From: Porticoccaceae bacterium
GTDB taxonomy: Bacteria; Pseudomonadota; Gammaproteobacteria; Pseudomonadales; Porticoccaceae
Assembly (NCBI GenBank): GCA_902562425.1
Contig: CACETF010000013.1
Span: 1-58,419, forward strand
Direction of reading: 5' to 3'
Length of the DNA: 58,419 bases
Shown here one piece after another: positions 37,157-46,425 of the stretch. The notes under the pieces were generated by a model that saw only the letters and a list, made by a program, of their open reading frames with translations, had not been told where the DNA came from and ran no database searches. The first letter of the stretch is position 1. Each line of letters opens with the position of its first letter. The translations under genes and the position numbers were made by a program.

Positions 37157-39622
37157 TTAGAATTCGTAGCCAACCATTAAAAACCACTGACGTCCACGAT
37201 CATAAGCCTCGGCATCACTTCCAAAATTGGGCTGATAATCGCCAAAAATCTTGTACTTTTCGTCCGCTAAATTCTCGACACCAGCAGTCACTGAAAGGCC
37301 TTTCTCCAAACTTTCCCAACGAGCGCTAACATTTACCACAGAATAACTTGGCTGGTAGAGCTCGGGCGCGTCCAACCACGCCTGTCTCAAAGCCACACCG
37401 CTCGCGTTAGTGTACCAGCCCGATCGGAACGCCCAATCAAGCCTCGGAGTAATGGCTCCCCCCTCCCACTCGTAACTCTTCGTAACCGAAAGGTGAGTAT
37501 TCCACTCCGAGATAAAACCGAAGGGTGAATCAACGGAAAGGTCAGCATCAAGTGCCGCTTGACTCAACTTGTCGTAACCCGCGTCGGTATATCCAATCGA
37601 TAGGTCAACGAATATGGAGTCAGTCGTAACAAAGGACATCTCCAACTCAAAACCTTTTATAGTCGCTTCTCCGGTATTAGTTACATAAGGGCCCACTCGG
37701 CTTGGCTCAGCAATCAACAACTGTAAGTCACTGTAATCACTGACGAATATGGCAGTGTTGATTCTCAAGGAACTGTCTAAGAGCTCCACCTTTGTTCCAA
37801 CCTCATAGGAAGTTGCATACTCTGGGGCAAATGTTGGCAAACTTGGCTCTGGTGGGAAAATGCGCTGGTTAAAACCTCCGACTTTAAAACCTTCACTGTA
37901 CGTGAAATAGATCATGTTCCCATCTTGACTTGTGTACGCCAAATTCAACATCGGTGTGGTCTCAGACATCTCATTATTAACTGTTTCATAAGGAACCACT
38001 CTGTCACCAAGCTCGCACACCTTGGTAGCACCTGTTGAGGTGTAACACGAAAATGGAGGGGGACCGAGAGGCAGCTCTTCGAAGTACTGATCTGGCGTGT
38101 AGTCTCGATCCTCTTTGGTGTGACGGATACCCGTCGTTGCCGAAATTGCATCGGTAATTTCCATAGTTACTTGCGCAAAAATTGCATTGCTCGAGTAATC
38201 AAAATAACCGCCACTCTGAATTGATGCTGGAGTAAAATCAACAGGGTTAATATTCTCTCCATCCTCCTCAAATGCATAAACACCCACAATCCAATCGAGG
38301 CGATCCTCCATATACATTCCAGAGAGCTGTAGCTCGATCGAAGTCTGGTCTTGAATAAATGTATCAAAATAGTGAGTCACCGGATTGATCTCTATCGGCG
38401 GTCCACCCGGGACCCAAGCATCGCCGTCCGGCTGATGATATCCGTCTCGGTCCGATGCAAAGGATCCGTCGAGAGACCTGTTTCCAGCAATCAGCTTTGC
38501 AGTCATCGCATCAAGTTCCCAAGAGAGAATAAGAGAAACTGCATCATTTTTCATCTCTGAAAAGTTTGGTCCAGTGCCGAGGTTCGTATTGTCTCCGGTT
38601 ACAGCATTAGCAGTCGTATAACAAGTCGCTGGAGCGTCGGCAGACTCGCAAATTAAATTCGACAGATCAGGGCCTTCAGGTCCAAAGCCCGCAAAAATAT
38701 TATTGGTATAAGGGAAGTTTCCTGGCGGACCAACAGGGGGCGTGACCGCATTTAAATTTGTGGGGAACCCATCGACCCGAGTAATCAACATCGGCGGTCC
38801 GTTAGTGAAGTCATCGTACTGCTCCACTGAAAGGTCTGCGGTAAATGTCTCCGAAGCTTTCCATCTAAGAGCCACACGCGCGCTAGAATAGTCCTGATTA
38901 CCGAGATCCTTTCCGTCGAAGGGCCGGAAGACATATCCATCCTGTTCCATCATGGTCGCACTTGCGCGCATGAACAATGACTCTGAGATAGGCAGATTTA
39001 ACATGCCGCGAACGTTTTGGCGGCCGTCATTGCCAAACTTGACGTCTAACTTACCGGCAACAAGGTTTTCCGGCTTTTTTGTAGAAATACTGATGGCTCC
39101 ACCGATCGTGTTCCTGCCAAACAAAGTGCCCTGAGGACCACGAAGCACTTCAACTTGTCCTATGTCGATCATGTCAAATACAGCGCCCGCAGAACGTCCT
39201 AGATACACCTCATCAACATAAATTCCCACACCGGGATCTATTGTAGGAATAAAATCCCGTTGCCCGATACCCCTTATGTAAACTGCTGCATTATTTCCGG
39301 CTCCGCTAAAAGTAGGAGTATTCTGAAAAACGAGGTTTGGGGTAATTTCTTGTAAACGTGTAACTCGAGTTAATCCCATATCTTCAAGGCGCTCACCTGA
39401 GAGTGCCGTAATGGAGATTGGTGTATCCTGTAATCCCTCAGCCTTCTTCCTCGCAGTAACCACTATTTCCTCGAGATTCGCTGACGCAAACCCGGAGCCT
39501 GATGTAATGAATATCGTACTCATTAAAAAAACAAGCCTTCTATGACAATGCTTGATATACCACTGACGCAAAGATGGGGTGCTGGCCCCACCAGATATAG
39601 CTATGCATGACTCACTAAACAT
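37157..39622 (-). CDS. TonB-dependent outer-membrane receptor
   Basis: Outer-membrane active transporter of 821 residues. An unusually long N-terminal leader (about 48 residues, with the hydrophobic stretch around 29-47) precedes a TonB-box-like LEEIVVTARKK, the plug domain (about 55-175, ending near GPQGTLFGRNTIGGAIS) and a 22-strand barrel ending in YEF. It belongs to the group with LQDTPISITALSG, common in marine and sphingomonad genomes for carbohydrate or aromatic substrates. A GGGGAAG site supports the start. Downstream is ilvE, upstream the MFS permease, both on the same strand. The substrate cannot be told from sequence. Confidence 0.92.
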   Translation of the reverse strand: MFSESCIAISGGASTPSLRQWYIKHCHRRLVFLMSTIFITSGSGFASANLEEIVVTARKKAEGLQDTPISITALSGERLEDMGLTRVTRLQEITPNLVFQNTPTFSGAGNNAAVYIRGIGQRDFIPTIDPGVGIYVDEVYLGRSAGAVFDMIDIGQVEVLRGPQGTLFGRNTIGGAISISTKKPENLVAGKLDVKFGNDGRQNVRGMLNLPISESLFMRASATMMEQDGYVFRPFDGKDLGNQDYSSARVALRWKASETFTADLSVEQYDDFTNGPPMLITRVDGFPTNLNAVTPPVGPPGNFPYTNNIFAGFGPEGPDLSNLICESADAPATCYTTANAVTGDNTNLGTGPNFSEMKNDAVSLILSWELDAMTAKLIAGNRSLDGSFASDRDGYHQPDGDAWVPGGPPIEINPVTHYFDTFIQDQTSIELQLSGMYMEDRLDWIVGVYAFEEDGENINPVDFTPASIQSGGYFDYSSNAIFAQVTMEITDAISATTGIRHTKEDRDYTPDQYFEELPLGPPPFSCYTSTGATKVCELGDRVVPYETVNNEMSETTPMLNLAYTSQDGNMIYFTYSEGFKVGGFNQRIFPPEPSLPTFAPEYATSYEVGTKVELLDSSLRINTAIFVSDYSDLQLLIAEPSRVGPYVTNTGEATIKGFELEMSFVTTDSIFVDLSIGYTDAGYDKLSQAALDADLSVDSPFGFISEWNTHLSVTKSYEWEGGAITPRLDWAFRSGWYTNASGVALRQAWLDAPELYQPSYSVVNVSARWESLEKGLSVTAGVENLADEKYKIFGDYQPNFGSDAEAYDRGRQWFLMVGYEF

Positions 39623-39706
39623 ATTCTCTTCCCCAAAGGTTGTAATTAAAAATCTCTGTGCGCAATACTACACCATTAGGACAAAGTTTTAACGTCCCAG
39701 TTGAAC

Positions 39707-41023
39707 TTAAAGAGAATTCTTAACGACTCGTATTCGCCAAACAACAACTGAAGCGATTAAAAGAGGGAAAGCAAAAAAAACCATGCTCTGTGATGAACTC
39801 AGCCCATAAGACAGCAATATGCCTCCGATTAGTGGCGAAAGAATAGCACCAACTCTACCAATCCCAATGGCCCAGCCGATTCCGGTGACCCTCTGACGCA
39901 CGGGGTACAACGCGGGGGCGATTGTATAGAGGCCAATCATTGCACCGATGAGGAAAAAACCTGTCACGGAAGCACATACCATTAGACTCAGGAGACTCAG
40001 TTCCGCCATACCAAAGACCAACATCGAAACAACACTCATGACCAAGTAGCCAGCAGTTAATCGTTTGACGTCAAATTCAGCGGACAATACCCCGAGACTT
40101 ATAGCACCCAAAATCCCTCCCACTTGGAGATATATACCCGCTGAAATTCCCTGTGTCGTCGTAAGCCCCGCATCGACTAACAACTTTGGCGTCCAGCTGA
40201 CTACATAGTAAAAAGCGAACATCAGACAAAAGAACGCACACCAAATGGAAAAAGTTTTTTGGATGTAAGGTTGCAACAACAGAGCCCTCAGTTTCACCAC
40301 TTCTTTTCGCTCTTCACTCGAGTTGGTAGCGTTAATATTAGGCAGGGCCATCTTCGCCGAGAGCTCATTGATACGATCGACCGAATTTTTACCTCCTTGT
40401 GAGAGTAAAAAATCCATTGACTCAGGAAGGGTCCAGTAAGCTATCGGAATCATGACCAATGACGACAGACCACCAAAAATAAAGAGCGATCGCCAACCAA
40501 ATTCCGACAGCATATATACTGAGATAATGCCTCCTACTATCGCACCCATTGGGTAAGCGGACTGTAAAATACTTATACACAGGCCTCGCTTTCTATCATT
40601 TGAAAACTCGGAAACCATAGTGTTAAGGGTCGCCAACATTCCACCGATACCCAGTCCCGTAAAGAATCTGCACCCTACTAACTGATACTTATCGGCCACT
40701 TGAGAAGACAGAAGCATACCGAGGGTAATTACTACCAAACAAGCTAGTACCAGACGCCTGCGACCAAATCGATCTCCGTAAGGACCCAGCCAAACGGATC
40801 CAACGGCCATACCGATCAACCCAGCACTCAACAAAATTCCGAGGTCGCTGGGGGACAGACCCCACTCAGAAGATACAGATGAAGCAGCAAAAGACATCAC
40901 CAAAACGTCGAAACCATCCAACATATTGATTACAACACAAAGGCCTATTGCAGTAATTTGAAAAAAGGTCATAGGCCGTGTGTTAACCATCAACCGAAGT
41001 TCTTCGGATGTCATATTATTCAT
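39707..41023 (-). CDS. MFS transporter, aromatic acid:H+ symporter (AAHS) type
   Basis: A 12-helix major facilitator of 438 residues. The first helix contains NMLDGFDVLVMSF, the DGxD signature of the AAHS family (PcaK, BenK type). The loop 2-3 motif GPYGDRFGRRR and loop 8-9 variant are present. Family members import benzoate, 4-hydroxybenzoate or similar aromatic acids. It is divergent from the nitrilase-like/ALDH/TrpB2 genes and lies 84 bp upstream of the TonB receptor, suggesting a shared substrate. The specific ligand is unknown. Confidence 0.9.
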   Translation of the reverse strand: MNNMTSEELRLMVNTRPMTFFQITAIGLCVVINMLDGFDVLVMSFAASSVSSEWGLSPSDLGILLSAGLIGMAVGSVWLGPYGDRFGRRRLVLACLVVITLGMLLSSQVADKYQLVGCRFFTGLGIGGMLATLNTMVSEFSNDRKRGLCISILQSAYPMGAIVGGIISVYMLSEFGWRSLFIFGGLSSLVMIPIAYWTLPESMDFLLSQGGKNSVDRINELSAKMALPNINATNSSEERKEVVKLRALLLQPYIQKTFSIWCAFFCLMFAFYYVVSWTPKLLVDAGLTTTQGISAGIYLQVGGILGAISLGVLSAEFDVKRLTAGYLVMSVVSMLVFGMAELSLLSLMVCASVTGFFLIGAMIGLYTIAPALYPVRQRVTGIGWAIGIGRVGAILSPLIGGILLSYGLSSSQSMVFFAFPLLIASVVVWRIRVVKNSL

Positions 41024-41078
41024 GAGACCAAGTCTCCCCGCTAAAATTTGTGCCTCGGCAGTTGTTATACCTTTTACG

Positions 41079-41098
41079 AAAGGTTAAATTAACAAACT
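41079..41098. promoter_or_regulatory. Possible operator in the divergent MFS/nitrilase-like region
   Basis: A perfect GTTAA-A-TTAAC palindrome (41083-41093) lies within an outer imperfect GAAAG/CTTTC pair, in the 122-bp gap between two divergent genes. The position suits a regulator site, but no regulator gene is adjacent. Confidence 0.35.
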
Positions 41099-41145
41099 TT
41101 CCGGTAATTATAACCAAGTGCCACTAATACAAGCGAATAAATATT

Positions 41146-42216
41146 ATGATCGAAACTTACAATGCCGTGGGTCTAGTTCCAACAGTCTGGGGAATAAGAA
41201 CACGCGATGAGATCTTCAAGAATATTGAGCACCTAGCATCGATGGCAAACGCAGCTCTATGGCTCTCTTCACTGGATCTTCCGGTAAAATTAATTGCTCT
41301 GCCAGAGGGTGCACTTCAAGGCTTCAATGATGAAGTGATGGACGCCGATCATGTAACTTACGCGCGCGAGTGCGCGATCGATATTCCCGGACCAGAAACT
41401 GACATGATCGCCGAAAAAATTGCCCAGAGGCATGGAGTTTATGTCATGGGACAAGCCAAAATGCGGCATGAGGAGATCCCCGACCGCTTTTTCAACGTCG
41501 GTTTTATAATGGATCCGGTGGGTGAAATAATTCTCAAACACTTTAAGGTGGCCCCGCTTTATCCGGTTGAACATTCCGTGTGCCCCCATGATATTTACGA
41601 CTGGTGGATCGAGCGCTATGGAAATACTTTAGAAAGTTTCTGGCCGGTGGTCGATACCGAAATTGGTCGAATGGGTATTATGATGGCTAACGAGGGGTCT
41701 TATCCAGAAAATGCCAGGGCACTGGCCATGAATGGAGCAGAGTTAATTTATCGGGCCTCCATCCCTCATCCGGCAGCTTCCAATGACTATTTTGAAATTC
41801 AGACTAGGGCTCGAGCACTTGACAATAACTTGTTTATCATTGCCCCCAACATGGGAACCTATTACCTCACTCAGGAGGAGGAAACCCCAGTAGATACTTT
41901 TGGTGGACAATCCATGATTGTTGACTATCGAGGGCAAATCGTTGGGAAACAGCGCTATGGAGGCGTTTCAACAAGCGTCTGTGGGCCTATAAACATAGAG
42001 GCGATGCGCTCCCACAGACAAAATTCTCTTTGGACTAACTGGATGAAAGATCTGCGCACTGAGCTATATCAGATTGTTTATAAAGATCCCATATACCCAA
42101 AAAATCTTTACTTAAATCGTGCTCCGATGAAGCATGCAGAGTACGAGAAGAAGGTCCTTAAAAAACAAGTACAGCTCCTTCAAGATGCCGACATATGGAA
42201 GAAACCCTCGCCTTGA
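41146..42216 (+). CDS. Nitrilase-superfamily protein with catalytic Cys replaced by Ala
   Basis: A carbon-nitrogen hydrolase fold of 356 residues, closest in motif layout to aliphatic amidase/formamidase (AmiE). The triad Glu54 (ALPEGAL), Lys134 (FKVAPLYPVE) and the second Glu142 are kept. The position of the nucleophile Cys (CDDGNYPE in AmiE) reads ANEGSYPE, so residue 181 is Ala (codon GCT at 41686-41688). Flanking residues such as AMNGAELIYR are well kept, so the gene is not decaying. It probably does not hydrolyse amides by the known mechanism; it may bind ligand or use another chemistry. It is first in a three-gene set with ALDH (47-bp gap) and TrpB2. Confidence 0.8.
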   Translation: MIETYNAVGLVPTVWGIRTRDEIFKNIEHLASMANAALWLSSLDLPVKLIALPEGALQGFNDEVMDADHVTYARECAIDIPGPETDMIAEKIAQRHGVYVMGQAKMRHEEIPDRFFNVGFIMDPVGEIILKHFKVAPLYPVEHSVCPHDIYDWWIERYGNTLESFWPVVDTEIGRMGIMMANEGSYPENARALAMNGAELIYRASIPHPAASNDYFEIQTRARALDNNLFIIAPNMGTYYLTQEEETPVDTFGGQSMIVDYRGQIVGKQRYGGVSTSVCGPINIEAMRSHRQNSLWTNWMKDLRTELYQIVYKDPIYPKNLYLNRAPMKHAEYEKKVLKKQVQLLQDADIWKKPSP

Positions 42217-42263
42217 AAACTCTCATGCGAGAAGAACGCTTTTAACACAAATGAAATGAGGAC

Positions 42264-43700
42264 ATGAGTAAAATGAAAACATCAAACCTATGGATCGATG
42301 GCCAAGAGGCACTTCCCTCTGGTGGTCTGTACTTCGACGACATAAATCCGTCTAACCAGTCAATCATAGCAAAGGTCGCCAAAGGAACAACTGCTGATAT
42401 AGATAAGGCTGTCGCGGCTGCTAAGAAAGCCTTTGTGTCCTTTAGTCAGTCGCAGGCAAAGGATCGCGAGGTAATTCTAAGTCGCGCTGCAGCACTTGTT
42501 GAGCGTGATAGAGAAGAGTACTTGCAGCTATTAATCGACGAGGTTGGCTCTCCTATAATGAAAGCTCAGTTCGAGGTGGATTACTGTATAAATGCATTTA
42601 GGGCTGCCGCGGGAGTTCCGAGGCGGTTGACAGGTGAAACTATGCCACTTGACCGACCGGGCGCATTTGGTATGTCGGTTAGGGAGCCTGTTGGAATAAT
42701 CGCGTGCATTACCCCATTCAATGTCCCTCTCTTGAAAAATGTTAAACAAATTGCCATGGTTATCGCCACAGGTAATACGTCTGTCCTGCTTCCCTCTGAA
42801 TTTGCTACGCAAGTCACCGTAAAATTTGCAGAAACATTGGCGGAAGCCGGCACACCTCCTGGCGTTTTTAACTATGTAACAGGCGACCCATTTGAGATCG
42901 GGGACCACCTTACAAGCCATAAAGATATCGCCTCGATCAATTTCTGTGGGTCACCCCGCATTGGAAAACACGTCGCTGAATTGGCTGCAAAAGATTTAAA
43001 ACCGATTACACTGGAGCTGGGAGGAAAAAACCCACTTGTCGTGCTTGATGATGCAGACCTAGACAAAGCACTTGAGGCGGCAATGTTGGGAATCTTTTTC
43101 TTTCAAGGACAAGCATGCATGGCCTCTAGTCGAATCATCTTACAGAGTGGTATCGCCGATAAATTCATTCCTGCCTTTAAAAACATTGCTGCCAGTATAA
43201 AAGTCGGTGACTTATCGGATCCCCAGACTGCTATCGGACCTATAATTAGTGATCGTCAGCAAGAAAGGGTAAAAAATCACATTAATGATGCACTTGCCAA
43301 GGGGGCAATCAGGCTTCATGGAGAGGAAGGATGGAAAGGAGCCTGTTGTCCTCCAACAATTCTGACGAACGTTGATCAAAGTATGAGCGTTTTTCGAGAA
43401 GAAACTTTCGGACCCGTAACATCAATCTATACTGTGGACACGGTGGAAGAGGCCGTAAATATGGCTAACGACACCGAGTTTGGTTTGAGCTTCTCACTCT
43501 TCACCCGAGACATAACGACCGCGTTGAAAGTTGCCAAGCAGTCTAATGCAGGGATGGTACATATAAACGCAATGTCGATCCAAGATGAGCCTCACGTGCC
43601 CTTTGGGGGAAATGGAATGAGTGGTTTCGGCCGAGAGGGCACAGATGCAGATCTAGATATAATGACCCGTTGGAAGTGGATTACAATCCAGCTGGACTAA
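42264..43700 (+). CDS. NAD(P)-dependent aldehyde dehydrogenase, aromatic-aldehyde type
   Basis: Oxidises an aldehyde to the acid. The 478 residues contain the nucleotide-binding region ITPFNVPLLKNV near 153, FCGSPRIGKHVAE near 225, the general base Glu in LELGGKNPLVVLDDADL near 250, the catalytic Cys in FFQGQACMASSR near 284 and the EETFGPV and PFGGNGMSGFGREG motifs. It resembles vanillin, benzaldehyde and salicylaldehyde dehydrogenases. A second start three codons on is possible. Position between the nitrilase-like and TrpB2 genes suggests one pathway. Confidence 0.9.
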   Translation: MSKMKTSNLWIDGQEALPSGGLYFDDINPSNQSIIAKVAKGTTADIDKAVAAAKKAFVSFSQSQAKDREVILSRAAALVERDREEYLQLLIDEVGSPIMKAQFEVDYCINAFRAAAGVPRRLTGETMPLDRPGAFGMSVREPVGIIACITPFNVPLLKNVKQIAMVIATGNTSVLLPSEFATQVTVKFAETLAEAGTPPGVFNYVTGDPFEIGDHLTSHKDIASINFCGSPRIGKHVAELAAKDLKPITLELGGKNPLVVLDDADLDKALEAAMLGIFFFQGQACMASSRIILQSGIADKFIPAFKNIAASIKVGDLSDPQTAIGPIISDRQQERVKNHINDALAKGAIRLHGEEGWKGACCPPTILTNVDQSMSVFREETFGPVTSIYTVDTVEEAVNMANDTEFGLSFSLFTRDITTALKVAKQSNAGMVHINAMSIQDEPHVPFGGNGMSGFGREGTDADLDIMTRWKWITIQLD

Positions 43701-43756
43701 GAGCATTGGACGACTAAACACAATAAAATTAAAACTAACATTCTGGAAAAAGCGCT

Positions 43757-45115
43757 ATGACATATCCCAATAAAATACTTCTTGAAGAAAACGAAATTCC
43801 AACTCAATGGTACAACATTACAGCAGATCTAAGTGTTCCGATGCCTCCTCCTCTGCACCCAGGCACGAGGCAACCGGCAACAAGCGAAGATTTTGCACCT
43901 CTCTTTCCTAAAGCCCTAATCGAACAAGAGATGACGACTGAACGCTTCGTCGACATCCCGGGTGAAGTTCTAGACGTTTACAAATTATGGCGACCGACGC
44001 CATTATTCAGGGCACGTCGGCTTGAAAAATTACTTGATACGCCTGCTAAAATTTTCTACAAATATGAGGGTGTCAGTCCTGCAGGATCTCATAAACCAAA
44101 TACCGCGGTGCCCCAGGTATACTATAACGCTATGGAGGGTGTGAAGAAACTCACAACTGAAACGGGAGCTGGTCAGTGGGGTAGCTCCCTTGCATTTGCT
44201 TGCGCACAATTCGGTTTGGAGTGTGAAGTTTGGCAAGTTGCAGCCTCTTATCGTACGAAACCTTATAGAAAAACGATGATGGAAATCTGGGGCGGAAAAG
44301 TTCACCCCAGTCCCTCTAGGTTTACTGAATATGGGCGTACACTCTTGGCGCAAGACGAAAACCATCCAGGATCTCTGGGTATAGCAATCTCAGAAGCTGT
44401 TAGCGAAGCAGTGGGAAATGAAAATACTCGATATGCGCTCGGAAGTGTACTTAACCATGTTCTCATGCATCAAACCATCATCGGCGAAGAGGCACTGCTA
44501 CAAATGACTAAGATTGACGAGACGCCAGATATTCTTGTTGGCTGCACTGGCGGTGGCTCCAATTTTGGAGGGTTAGCTTTTCCTTTTCTGCGAGAAAAGT
44601 TCAACGGGAAAATGTACCCAACCATTCGCTGTGTGGAACCTAGTGCTTGTCCGACCCTTACTAAAGGTGAATACAGGTATGATTTCGGTGATACCGCAGG
44701 CATGACTCCGCTAATGAAGATGCATACGCTAGGACACAACTTTATCCCTGAACCTATACACGCGGGCGGGCTCCGCTATCATGGAATGGCGCCCCTTGTA
44801 TCCCATATTTATGAGCTTGGTCTTTTGGAGGCAATATCTATTGCACAGAAAGAATGTTTTGCAGCCGGGATCATGTTCGCGAAAACAGAGGGTATCGTCC
44901 CCGCGCCGGAACCTACACATGCTATAGCCGCCGCCATACGAGAAGCACTTCATTGCAAGCAAACAGGAGAGAAAAAAACCATTCTCACAGCTCTCTGTGG
45001 ACATGGGCATCTCGACATGTCTTCATACGAAAAATATTTGCTTGGGGAGATGCAAGATCTGGATTTAGATCAGAATGCTATTCAAGAGGCACTCAAAGGT
45101 GTGCCTGTAATTTAA
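43757..45115 (+). CDS. TrpB2-type PLP enzyme (stand-alone tryptophan synthase beta-like)
   Basis: Fold-type II PLP enzyme of 452 residues. It has the TrpB2 N-terminal extension, RPTPLFRARRLE near residue 80, the PLP Lys113 in AGSHKPNTAVPQ, TETGAGQWGSSLAFA near 133 and the phosphate loop GCTGGGSNFGG near 257. No trpA is nearby, as is usual for TrpB2. TrpB2 can make Trp from indole and Ser, and may salvage indole or use other nucleophiles. It follows ALDH by 56 bp, so a role with the nitrilase-like protein and ALDH is inferred, not shown. Confidence 0.9.
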   Translation: MTYPNKILLEENEIPTQWYNITADLSVPMPPPLHPGTRQPATSEDFAPLFPKALIEQEMTTERFVDIPGEVLDVYKLWRPTPLFRARRLEKLLDTPAKIFYKYEGVSPAGSHKPNTAVPQVYYNAMEGVKKLTTETGAGQWGSSLAFACAQFGLECEVWQVAASYRTKPYRKTMMEIWGGKVHPSPSRFTEYGRTLLAQDENHPGSLGIAISEAVSEAVGNENTRYALGSVLNHVLMHQTIIGEEALLQMTKIDETPDILVGCTGGGSNFGGLAFPFLREKFNGKMYPTIRCVEPSACPTLTKGEYRYDFGDTAGMTPLMKMHTLGHNFIPEPIHAGGLRYHGMAPLVSHIYELGLLEAISIAQKECFAAGIMFAKTEGIVPAPEPTHAIAAAIREALHCKQTGEKKTILTALCGHGHLDMSSYEKYLLGEMQDLDLDQNAIQEALKGVPVI

Positions 45116-45268
45116 TTGTCTTCAAGGCAGAAAAACATAAAAACAAACAGATCTGATGAGCCTAGCATTCAAATCGCCAAAAACTAAGGTGTACTGAAGT
45201 AATCCTAATGTGCTGTCATCAGGTGAAGTGCACCCTTATATTTTGGTGCTAATGTGGTGACATAATAT

Positions 45269-46423
45269 ATGGGTAAGCATGTACTCGGTAGGAAATCAAC
45301 TATCAAAATAAACGATGTTATGTCGAGGCTGATAGCATGTAACTCAGTTAGCAGCATAGATCCGACCTTGGATCATGGAAACTTGGAGGTAATATCTCTT
45401 CTAGCGAACTATTTAGAGGTGTTGGGTTTCAAGTGCGAGATCATGACACTCGCTGACAAAAAAGCTAATCTTATTGCAACACTTGGCACAGGCCCGGGTG
45501 GCCTCGTTCTCGCGGGGCACACCGACACAGTACCGTGTGACGAGAAGCTGTGGGACAGCAATCCATTCGCACTCACTGAACGAAACAACTCTTGGATCGG
45601 CTTGGGGTGTTGTGACATGAAAAGCTTTTTTGCTTTGTCAATAGCCGCCCTCCAGCAGCACCATGGCAAAAACCTCCGACACCCACTTATAATCATAGCT
45701 ACTGCAGATGAAGAATCCTCCATGCGGGGGGCCAGAGCCTTGGTGGCCGCAGGAACTCCGGTTGCTCGCCGAGCGATTATAGGTGAACCAACAGGTATGC
45801 GCCCAGTATCAATGCACAAGGGTATCATGATTGAAAAACTTGCCGTCACTGGGAGGTCAGGACACTCGAGTAATCCCTATCTAGGTCGTAACGCGATGGA
45901 AACAATGCACAAGATCATATCACAACTCATGGTACTTAGGGATCGTATGCGCCATCAGAAGCATCCTGGCTTTGAAATCGACTATCCCACACTTAACTTG
46001 GGGTGTATTCGAGGTGGAGATAACGCTAATAGAATATGCGGACACTGTTTCCTTGCTTTTGAAATCAGACCATTACCGGGTATGAATATCGATCAGCTAC
46101 AGTTTGACCTGGAAAGTGAAATTGCCAAGATTGCTGACGCTGATCGAGCAGAGTGGAATCTTGAGCGCCTTTTAGTACCTCCTTTCAAAGCTAATGAAAA
46201 CTCTGAAATGGTCTCTCTATGCGAAAAACTTACTGGACACACAAGCGGCTCAGTAGCATTTGCCACCGAGGCCCCATATTTTCAGGAGCTTGGGATGGAT
46301 GTCGTCGTACTGGGAGCCGGAGACATCGAGGTTGCACATCAACCGAACGAACACCTCATGTTGGACAAAATTAATCCGAATATCCAATTTTTATATGAAC
46401 TTATTGGTCACTGTTGCTTATAA
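45269..46423 (+). CDS. argE: Acetylornithine deacetylase (M20 family)
   Basis: Hydrolyses N-acetylornithine to ornithine in arginine synthesis. Zinc ligands and catalytic residues are visible: LAGHTDTVPCDEKLW near residue 79, GCCDMKSFFAL near 113, ATADEESSMRG near 145 and GEPTGMRP near 172. The C-terminal His is in IEVAHQPNEHL. The 384 residues fit ArgE. A 153-bp gap separates it from trpB2, so it probably has its own promoter. It is followed within a few bases by argA, supporting ArgE over other M20 peptidases. Confidence 0.92.
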   Translation: MGKHVLGRKSTIKINDVMSRLIACNSVSSIDPTLDHGNLEVISLLANYLEVLGFKCEIMTLADKKANLIATLGTGPGGLVLAGHTDTVPCDEKLWDSNPFALTERNNSWIGLGCCDMKSFFALSIAALQQHHGKNLRHPLIIIATADEESSMRGARALVAAGTPVARRAIIGEPTGMRPVSMHKGIMIEKLAVTGRSGHSSNPYLGRNAMETMHKIISQLMVLRDRMRHQKHPGFEIDYPTLNLGCIRGGDNANRICGHCFLAFEIRPLPGMNIDQLQFDLESEIAKIADADRAEWNLERLLVPPFKANENSEMVSLCEKLTGHTSGSVAFATEAPYFQELGMDVVVLGAGDIEVAHQPNEHLMLDKINPNIQFLYELIGHCCL

Positions 46424-46425
46424 TT

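Noticed and set aside
41036-41056. Possible sigma-54 promoter ahead of the MFS gene (minus strand AGGCAC then TTTTAGC)
   Set aside because: The GG and GC elements are 13 bases apart, not 12, and no NtrC-like enhancer is nearby.
45222-45252. GCACC and GGTGC inverted repeat upstream of argE as an NtrC site
   Set aside because: The halves are separated by 10 bases; NtrC sites have 5. No sigma-54 promoter follows.
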